Shown here one piece after another: positions 57,956 through 64,000 of a stretch of 64,000 bases of DNA. Each line of letters starts with the position of its first letter. Positions within the stretch are counted from its first letter, which is position 1. The notes under the pieces were generated by a model, which saw nothing but the letters and a program-made list of their open reading frames with translations, did not search any database and was not told where the DNA came from. This stretch comes from Hyphomonas sp. Mor2 (GTDB lineage: Bacteria; Pseudomonadota; Alphaproteobacteria; Caulobacterales; Hyphomonadaceae): assembly GCF_001854405.1 (NCBI RefSeq), contig NZ_CP017718.1, forward strand, positions 496,001 to 560,000. Reading direction: 5' to 3'. The position numbers and the translations under genes are program-made.

Positions 57956-57956
57956 T

Positions 57957-59123
57957 CTAGGCGGAGGCGGGGGTGTTTTCGCTCGCCTTCGCTGATCGTT
58001 TTGGGCGAAAGCGTCGGAAAAACCGGATCGAGGGCTGCTCGAACCAGCGATAGGTCAGCGCTGAAATCAAGATCGTGCCGATGGTGACCAGGATCAAATA
58101 TGCGGTCGTCGATACGAAACTGGGCTCAAATAGCGTATAGATGACGCGGCCAATCGCGCTGATTGTCAGCGTGTGGCAAAGATAGAGCGAATAGCTCCAG
58201 TCACCGAGATCCACCATGAATTTCGGGACCCAGCGCCCCAGTCCACGTTCCAATTCAAGCGCGACGAGACCATAAATCAGCAAGGCGACGGGAATGCCAT
58301 AGCTCAACGTGCGGCGCCAGATGGGATGAATAGCGGTGAAGTCTTCATTTCCGAGCGACGCCATCAATGCCTGGATCAACTCAAGATCAAAGCCCAGGAA
58401 TGAGATCAGTGTGCCGACGCTGCCGACCAGAACACACAGCAGAGCGTGACGCCGCCACCCAGCCTTGATTGCGTATCCGACCAACGCGCCCGCTGTAAAC
58501 TCGAGGGTCATCGGATAGAATGCCAACTCTAGAAGATTGCCGGCAAACATCGCTGAAAGTCCTGCAAGTGCCCCGACCGTAACGATGACCGACCAGGCAA
58601 GGATGCCGTACAAACGCAACCGCGCTGGCAGCAGCAGGATCAGGATGGCGAAGGCCATGTAAAAATACATTTCATGGACCAGCGTCCAACCGACACCAAG
58701 GACCGGGTGTTCCGGCTGTGGCCATAAAATGAAAGAGTGGAAGAGATGTAGCGGCCCATCAAGCCCGGCGGCTGCGATCCGTGGAGGGTCCCACGGGATG
58801 CCTTTCATAAGCCAGAAGAAGAGCACCATCGCCGCTGCGAACAACCACCAAAGTGGATAGATGCGGGTCATCCGGGAGAACAAAAAGTCGCCCGCTTGTG
58901 CGGCGCCCCGTCGCAAGTCGCCTGCGACCCAAACCATAATGAATCCAGAAATCACAAAAAATAGATCAACGCCATGGGCGCCATTGATCCACAGGTCTGT
59001 CAGCTTGGACCCGCGCTCCGAATGAGCTTCCTCAATCGCCATGATATGGCACAGAAACACAGCGAACGCTGCGACACCGCGTAGGGCCTGGATGGAGTTC
59101 AGTTTCGTCATGGCTGGAGTCAT
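57957..59123 (-). CDS. Acyltransferase 3 family membrane protein
   Basis: This is a 388-residue integral membrane protein with about ten hydrophobic segments. The N-terminal family mark is SIQALRGVAAFAVFLCHI, with the conserved RG and His, followed by HGVDLFFVISGFIMVW. Family members O-acylate surface sugars such as O-antigen, exopolysaccharide or peptidoglycan. The C-terminus is basic and cytoplasmic. The start has no strong ribosome binding site; a Met five codons later is an alternative. It is closely related to the next gene on the same strand. Confidence 0.85.
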   Translation of the reverse strand: MTPAMTKLNSIQALRGVAAFAVFLCHIMAIEEAHSERGSKLTDLWINGAHGVDLFFVISGFIMVWVAGDLRRGAAQAGDFLFSRMTRIYPLWWLFAAAMVLFFWLMKGIPWDPPRIAAAGLDGPLHLFHSFILWPQPEHPVLGVGWTLVHEMYFYMAFAILILLLPARLRLYGILAWSVIVTVGALAGLSAMFAGNLLELAFYPMTLEFTAGALVGYAIKAGWRRHALLCVLVGSVGTLISFLGFDLELIQALMASLGNEDFTAIHPIWRRTLSYGIPVALLIYGLVALELERGLGRWVPKFMVDLGDWSYSLYLCHTLTISAIGRVIYTLFEPSFVSTTAYLILVTIGTILISALTYRWFEQPSIRFFRRFRPKRSAKASENTPASA

Positions 59124-59196
59124 GCTGTGCGGTCAGCCTTCAGTCCGCTGACGAAATTCCTCTACGTTTTGTGTCTATGCAGGGTCTGAGAGATTA

Positions 59197-60297
59197 TCAA
59201 CTACGCTTCGTCTCAATCGGATTGAATATTCTCTGTCGCATCTTGCGGCTGTTCTCCACGATCGGTTTTTCAAAATACGTGTAGGTCAAACCGGATACGA
59301 TCAGCGCTGCAGCGCTGGCCAGCGCCAGAAAGGCGAAATTGTCCATCAGGCCCGCCACATCAAAGATTGGGAAGAAGACACGTGCCAAGGCTGTGATCAC
59401 CAGGATGTGACAGAGATAAAGCGAGTAGCTCCAGTTTCCGATCGTCACGAGGCTGTTCGGAATGCGTCTGTCGAGACGACCTCGGCGCTCCAAACTCACC
59501 ACTCCGTAGACGATCAATGAATAGGCAGGGCCATAGGCCAGCATACGATGCGTCGGCTGCCATGCCGTCGCCGTTGTGAAATCCACTGTCAGGATTGCGA
59601 AAAGCAGTACGATCAGACCGAGCGTCAAAGCGGGTATGGCGAAGCGCGTGAAGCCGGACAGGATAAGCCATGCCACCGCACTGCCCATCAGGAATTCGAG
59701 CGTCAAAGGGAAGAGCGCCAAACTCAGCAACGTATCCGGAAAAAATCCGGTCCATTGGAAAACCGTCGATGCTGTAATCAGCAATGCCCAGACGACAAAG
59801 GCTGGTTTTCGAAACCGGACGGGTAATAGCAGAACCAACGCGAAGACGAGGTAGAAGTACATCTCGTGAATCAGCGTCCATCCCAATGTGAGAACCGGCG
59901 CGGGGCCTTGTGGAAGAAGCAGAAAAGACTTCACCAGGTGCATTGGTCCATCACTTTCCACGACGCGATCAGCGTCCCATGGCAGGCCAAACGACACGAA
60001 AAAGTAGGCGGCCGTTAGAGCTGCAAATAGCCACCAGAGCGGATAGATCCGCAAAATGCGCGAAAACATGAACTTGAGGCTGCTATTCGGACCGTCCGCC
60101 CAGTCGCTGGCGATCCAGACCATGATGAAGCCTGAAATTACGAAAAACAGGTCGACACCGCTGACGCCTGCGATCCAGACAGGCGAGAGAAGCGTGGAGC
60201 CGCTGGACCATTGAGCTTCCAGGCCTTGCAGGTGTGCGAACATGACGGCCAGCGCCGCGATGGCCCGGAGGGCTTGAACGCTGTTGAGCTGTTGCAT
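59197..60297 (-). CDS. Acyltransferase 3 family membrane protein, paralogue
   Basis: This is a 366-residue membrane protein of the same family (SVQALRAIAALAVMFAHL and SGVDLFFVISGFIMVW). It aligns with its neighbour over its whole length, including SRILRIYPLWWLFAA, LGWTLIHEMYFYLVFAL and NWSYSLYLCHIL. The pair probably arose by tandem duplication and divergence. The conserved first-helix arginine is kept, but the following Gly is Ala (RAIAA). The acceptor is unknown; no polysaccharide genes are adjacent. Confidence 0.85.
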   Translation of the reverse strand: MQQLNSVQALRAIAALAVMFAHLQGLEAQWSSGSTLLSPVWIAGVSGVDLFFVISGFIMVWIASDWADGPNSSLKFMFSRILRIYPLWWLFAALTAAYFFVSFGLPWDADRVVESDGPMHLVKSFLLLPQGPAPVLTLGWTLIHEMYFYLVFALVLLLPVRFRKPAFVVWALLITASTVFQWTGFFPDTLLSLALFPLTLEFLMGSAVAWLILSGFTRFAIPALTLGLIVLLFAILTVDFTTATAWQPTHRMLAYGPAYSLIVYGVVSLERRGRLDRRIPNSLVTIGNWSYSLYLCHILVITALARVFFPIFDVAGLMDNFAFLALASAAALIVSGLTYTYFEKPIVENSRKMRQRIFNPIETKRS

Positions 60298-60447
60298 GAT
60301 CTGCCTTGTGTGCCTTTGACGAAACTACGTTCTGAAATTCACGTGATTTCAACGGAATGTGTGTATGCAAAATGCCTAAGTCTTGCCAGAGTCATAATTC
60401 ACAAAAGGCCTATTGGAAGAACAGTGCAGAGGACCATATTACAAAGT

Positions 60448-60810
60448 ATGCCAGACGGATCATCCCCTTTCGGTAAAGAGCGCCTGAAACAGGGCGCTGC
60501 GACAGCGCCTCTCGGGGTTGTCGGGTCGAGCGTGCGTACGCTCGTCCGTCAGGCATTTGCGCTGCTGGGGCTGGCTCTGATCGCGATCGCGATTCCAATT
60601 GCTTTTGTAACGCCACTTCTGCCGATTGGTCTGCCGATTGCCATCCTCGGCGTGGTCTTGCTGGGGCGAAATTCGCTCTGGGGGCGGCGCTGGATGGAAG
60701 GAGTCCTGGAGCGCCACCCCCGTGTGGAACGCTTTGCCCCCAACTGGCTCATGAAAGCCGTGTTTGCGCGTGAGAAGCGCAGCTATGACAAAGACAAGAA
60801 AGCCCGCTGA
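60448..60810 (+). CDS. Small membrane protein of unknown function
   Basis: This is a 120-residue protein with one long or two short hydrophobic helices (residues about 28-76) connected by a Pro/Gly-rich turn (FVTPLLPIGLPIAILGVVLLG), then a basic soluble tail. The helix-turn-helix layout resembles the PGPGW-type and related small membrane families, but the exact motif is missing. I start it at MPDGSSPFG; upstream in-frame text overlaps the acyltransferase promoter region. It faces the ATP synthase operon. Confidence 0.6.
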   Translation: MPDGSSPFGKERLKQGAATAPLGVVGSSVRTLVRQAFALLGLALIAIAIPIAFVTPLLPIGLPIAILGVVLLGRNSLWGRRWMEGVLERHPRVERFAPNWLMKAVFAREKRSYDKDKKAR

Positions 60811-60825
60811 TTTCAGCGGGCTCTT
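60798..60825. terminator. Stem-loop between convergent genes, probable bidirectional terminator
   Basis: A perfect 9-bp stem (AGCCCGCTG / CAGCGGGCT) with loop ATTT lies across the stop codon of the plus-strand gene. It is followed by CTTTCAATTTT on the plus strand and by TTTCTTGTCTTTG on the minus strand, so it can end both the small membrane protein message and the ATP synthase operon. Confidence 0.75.
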
Positions 60826-60849
60826 TCAATTTTGGAGTGCCGTCAAAAG

Positions 60850-61404
60850 CTAGTTGAGCCGTTTGTCGATTTCGCTCAGGGCTCCGTCGAACAAGTCATC
60901 AGCTTCGCCTGATCCGGCAAGGATAGACCGAGCAGCCTCGGTAGCAGCATCAGCGGCCACACGGCGTACATCCGCAGCAGCATCCGCCTCGGCGCGAGCA
61001 ATACGCGCTTCTGCTTGAGCTTCCCGGCGCGCGACTTTCGCTTTGAGGTCGGCTTTCGCCTGCTTCATCATCGCGTCAGCGTCTGCCTTTGCGCGTTTGA
61101 TGATGTCTTCTGCGGCTGAGTCCGCTTCCTTCGCTTTCTTCTTGGCATCTGCCATCAGTTTGGAGGCTTCTTCGCGCAGTGCACGCGCCTCATCGATCTG
61201 GCTCTGAATGCCCTCGGAGCGCTCATCGAGTTTGGAGAAGATGGTCTTGAAGCCGCCCACGAAGGCGACGATCATCAAAAAGATGACCAGAGCAGAAAAA
61301 GCAGTGAGCGTCGTCAGATCTGCCCACCAAGGGGTCTTGGCATCACCAGCAGCGTGTGCAGCTGGCGTCAGGAGCAAAGCGGAGGCGAGGAGGGCGTAAC
61401 GCAT
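60850..61404 (-). CDS. atpF: ATP synthase F0 subunit b
   Basis: This is the peripheral stalk subunit that links the F0 membrane part to F1. The 184-residue product has an N-terminal hydrophobic stretch that resembles a signal peptide (MRYALLASALLLTPAAHA), one membrane helix (about residues 33-52), and a long charged coiled coil. It is last in the F0 operon, 5 nt after the b' gene stop. Confidence 0.92.
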   Translation of the reverse strand: MRYALLASALLLTPAAHAAGDAKTPWWADLTTLTAFSALVIFLMIVAFVGGFKTIFSKLDERSEGIQSQIDEARALREEASKLMADAKKKAKEADSAAEDIIKRAKADADAMMKQAKADLKAKVARREAQAEARIARAEADAAADVRRVAADAATEAARSILAGSGEADDLFDGALSEIDKRLN

Positions 61405-61409
61405 GGTCT

Positions 61410-61952
61410 TTATCCTTCCCCAAGCGCAGCTTTGACAGCGTTTGAAATGTCTGCCTTGCCAGCCTTGGAGCTGAACTTGCCGAGGATCGCCTCGGTCGTG
61501 TCGCCAGCAATCGATTCGACATTTTTCATGGCTTCGGAGCGCAGCGCCGCAATTCTCGTCTCTGCTTCAGCCAGTTTCGAATCGATTTCGGCATCGACTT
61601 TGGCGGTTTCGTCAGCGATATTCTTGTCGATCTTGGCGCGGGCCTTGTCAGCTGTCTCGCGAGCCTTAGCGTGCGCCTTGGCAATTGAGACCTCAACCGC
61701 CTTTTGCGCTTCGACCGCTTCGTCATTGAGGCGTGCCGCCTCATCAAGATCGCTGGCAATCGAACTCTCGCGCCGCTCCAGTGTATTGCCAATGCTTGGC
61801 AGGATGAAGCGCGAGAGCACAAAGTACAGGGTCCCGAATAGCAACACCAACCAGAAGACCTGGGAGGGGAAGTGCCATGTTTCAAACGGCGGGAAGGGGG
61901 CAGCTTCTTTAGCCCCGGATGCCGCGTCTGCAGCCATAATGATCGAGATCAT
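61410..61952 (-). CDS. atpG: ATP synthase F0 subunit b'
   Basis: This is the second, divergent b-type stalk subunit found in alphaproteobacteria and phototrophs. The 180-residue product has FPPFETWHFPSQVFWLVLLFGTLYFVLSRFILP spanning the membrane helix (landmark), then an alanine/glutamate-rich coiled coil. The start at MISIIMAAD is preceded by AGGGACC; a Met five codons later is possible. It pairs with b in one stalk. Confidence 0.92.
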   Translation of the reverse strand: MISIIMAADAASGAKEAAPFPPFETWHFPSQVFWLVLLFGTLYFVLSRFILPSIGNTLERRESSIASDLDEAARLNDEAVEAQKAVEVSIAKAHAKARETADKARAKIDKNIADETAKVDAEIDSKLAEAETRIAALRSEAMKNVESIAGDTTEAILGKFSSKAGKADISNAVKAALGEG

Positions 61953-61995
61953 AGCCTATCGGTCCCTTTGACAGTCGTGAGGATCAGTTGCGTGG

Positions 61996-62232
61996 TTAGA
62001 CCACGAACAGGATCAGAATCGCGACCAGGAATGACAGAATGCCGAGCGCTTCTGACAGGGCCATACCGATGAACAGGTTACCGGTTTGCTGTGGAGCAGC
62101 CGATGGGTTGCGCATCGCGGCGTCGAGGAATGAGCCGAAGATGTTACCCACACCAATCGCAGCACCGATCATGCCGAGAGTTGCGAGGCCAGCACCAACG
62201 TACTTAAGACCGAGAGTGATATCGCCTTCCAT
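61996..62232 (-). CDS. atpE: ATP synthase F0 subunit c
   Basis: This is the proteolipid that forms the rotating ring. The 78-residue product is two membrane helices around the polar loop [12 protein letters not shown]. Helix 1 has a small-residue run (IGAAIGVGN), and helix 2 carries the ion-binding Glu61 ([10 protein letters not shown]). No Na+-type ligand set is evident, so protons are the likely ion. I start it at [15 protein letters not shown] with AAAGGAGA; the longer frame upstream is not family text. Confidence 0.96.
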   Translation of the reverse strand: MEGDITLGLKYVGAGLATLGMIGAAIGVGNIFGSFLDAAMRNPSAAPQQTGNLFIGMALSEALGILSFLVAILILFVV

Positions 62233-62343
62233 GAGAATCTCCTTTGGGAAGTCTTTCGTTCGATTTGCGCCCCGTGAAGCGTGTTCGAAGGGGCACGTCA
62301 AGTTGAATCAGCACGGCTAAATAGCCGCAGTGAACAGGGCTCC

Positions 62344-63132
62344 TTAGTGCGACGGATGCAGCGCGTCGTTCAGGTAAACGCAGGTCAGGATGGCAAACAC
62401 ATAGGCTTGCAGACCCGCAACGAGGAATTCGAGTGCGTTCAGCGCGATGCCCATGCCGAAGGCGAGGGGCGCGACGAGCAGGCCGATGCCGCCTGCTGTG
62501 ATGCCGGTAACCACAAATCCAGCGAACAGCTTGAGCAGGATGTGGCCGGCGAGCATGTTCGCGAAGAGACGCAGGGAAAGCGTCAGGGGGCGGGCAATGA
62601 ATGAGATGATCTCAATCGGGATAAGTATCGCATAGATCACGAGCTTGCCCAGGATCGGCATATCGCCGAGCGATGGGGCGAACAGTCCGAAGAATTTCAG
62701 GCCATTCTTCCAGAGACCGAAAACGATCACGATGCTGATCACGAGCAGAGCCAGAAGGCCGGTCACAATGATGTGGCTGGTTGTCGTAAACGCGTAGGGC
62801 ACCATCCCAATCAGGTTGGCAAACAGGATAAAGAAGAAGAGAGTGAACACGAATGGGAAGAAGCGCAGACCTTCTTCGCCGGCTGTGCCGCGGATCATGT
62901 CAGCGACAAAGCCATAACCAATCTCGCCCATCGATTGCAGGCGGTTCGGAACCACTTTTCCGCGTGAGGCGGCATAACCGAAAAATGCAATGCACAACAC
63001 GACCCCAAGCAACATGAAGCCTGCAGCATTCGTGAAGGAAACATCATAGCCAAAGACCGGTGGAAGTTCGAACCATTTCTGGACCTCGAACTGCTTCATT
63101 GGGTCGGCGGCGCCGTGGAAAAAGAGAGTCAT
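62344..63132 (-). CDS. atpB: ATP synthase F0 subunit a
   Basis: This is the stator channel subunit for protons. The 262-residue product has five or six membrane helices. The essential arginine lies in LTLSLRLFANMLAGH, and the last helix carries LQAYVFAILTCVYLNDALHPSH. The spacing to atpE is 111 nt, longer than elsewhere in the operon, which may allow separate control of the highly expressed c subunit. Confidence 0.96.
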   Translation of the reverse strand: MTLFFHGAADPMKQFEVQKWFELPPVFGYDVSFTNAAGFMLLGVVLCIAFFGYAASRGKVVPNRLQSMGEIGYGFVADMIRGTAGEEGLRFFPFVFTLFFFILFANLIGMVPYAFTTTSHIIVTGLLALLVISIVIVFGLWKNGLKFFGLFAPSLGDMPILGKLVIYAILIPIEIISFIARPLTLSLRLFANMLAGHILLKLFAGFVVTGITAGGIGLLVAPLAFGMGIALNALEFLVAGLQAYVFAILTCVYLNDALHPSH

Positions 63133-63140
63133 AATCGCGT

Positions 63141-63488
63141 CTATTCTTCAGGGTTAGAGCCCGTTTTGTCGGGGCTCATGGCCGGATTAGTTGCATCCGT
63201 CAACTCCTTGTAGGCGCGAATAACACCCATGATTCCAGCTGCCAGTCCGAAACACATCATGATGAGAAGGCCCCAGGGCTGAGTTCCGAATGCTGCATCG
63301 ATCCAATAACCGATCATAATCCCAACAAATACGGCCATTCCGAACTCTGCGCCGTAGCGCAAAGCGAGCGATCCGGCTGATGCGCCAGCCGATGCTTCTT
63401 CCTGGGATTTCTTCTTCTCTGGCTTCTCCTGCGCGCTTTTGGCGCGGGCAATACGTTCGGCCAGATCGTCGTTTTTGTCGCTATTCAT
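63141..63488 (-). CDS. atpI: ATP synthase accessory protein AtpI
   Basis: This is a small membrane protein of 115 residues that assists c-ring assembly in other bacteria and may handle magnesium. It has a charged N-terminal tail (about 40 residues, KSAQEKPEKKKSQEEAS) and two membrane helices (residues 48-65 and 72-90, YGAEFGMAVFVGIMIGYWID). It is the first gene of the F0 operon, 8 nt before atpB and 18 nt after the smc stop. Confidence 0.88.
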   Translation of the reverse strand: MNSDKNDDLAERIARAKSAQEKPEKKKSQEEASAGASAGSLALRYGAEFGMAVFVGIMIGYWIDAAFGTQPWGLLIMMCFGLAAGIMGVIRAYKELTDATNPAMSPDKTGSNPEE

Positions 63489-63506
63489 GCCGAGTCGCTA
63501 CCGCGT

Positions 63507-64000
<494 letters not shown>

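Noticed and set aside
60211-60447. N-terminal extension of the small membrane protein at 60448
   Set aside because: The upstream in-frame codons overlap the start of the acyltransferase gene on the other strand, and the text has no membrane or domain features.

Overview
The window is chromosomal DNA from an alphaproteobacterium. It most resembles the Caulobacterales/Hyphomonadaceae group, though I cannot name the genus. The reasons are the alpha-type split of glycine decarboxylase (gcvPA/gcvPB), the separate F0 operon with two b subunits (b and b'), promoters fitting the Caulobacter housekeeping pattern (TTGAC-type -35 with a GCTANAWC-like -10), and an accessory gene set (haloalkane dehalogenase, P450, nitronate monooxygenase, acyl-CoA dehydrogenase) common in marine members of that group. 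Codon use is uniform and GC-rich. I see no insertion sequence, prophage, CRISPR array or integrase.

Positions 1-32.6 kb hold the core transcription and translation genes: rplJ-rplL-rpoB-rpoC, then the str operon (rpsL-rpsG-fusA-tuf), then the S10/spc/alpha clusters from rpsJ to rplQ with secY and adk in their usual places. The clusters are interrupted at two points. A PhyH-type Fe(II)/2-oxoglutarate oxygenase lies between rpoC and rpsL. A TPR-aspartyl hydroxylase, a carboxymuconolactone-decarboxylase-like gene, a small secreted protein, tRNA-Trp and an ABM-type monooxygenase lie between tuf and rpsJ. Both oxygenase genes start about 36 nt after the terminator of an essential operon. Ribosomal protein L3 carries a roughly 100-residue C-terminal extension with a helix-hairpin-helix-like segment, and L6 carries an internal insertion of about 26 residues.

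Positions 32.6-52.7 kb are accessory. They include a cytochrome P450, a secreted von Willebrand A protein with five C-terminal repeats preceded by a tandem AAGGGG array, two SDRs, an acetylpolyamine deacetylase-like enzyme, two alpha/beta hydrolases (one a probable haloalkane dehalogenase), a nitronate monooxygenase, an ECF42-like sigma factor with its DGPF/YCII partner, a thioredoxin-fold lipoprotein, RNase HI, a CinA-N protein, an enoyl-CoA hydratase homologue, an OmpA-family porin with a 30-proline linker, an acyl-CoA dehydrogenase and a TadG-like VWA protein. Genes here are mostly single units in mixed orientation, and four convergent pairs overlap by exactly 4 bp at their stop codons.

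Positions 52.7-58 kb hold a glycine cleavage operon (gcvT-gcvH-membrane protein-gcvPA-gcvPB) behind a tandem glycine riboswitch. Two related acyltransferase-3 membrane proteins and a small membrane protein follow. The right end, on the minus strand, is the F0 ATP synthase operon atpI-atpB-atpE-atpF'-atpF, just downstream of the 3' part of smc, which runs off the window edge.
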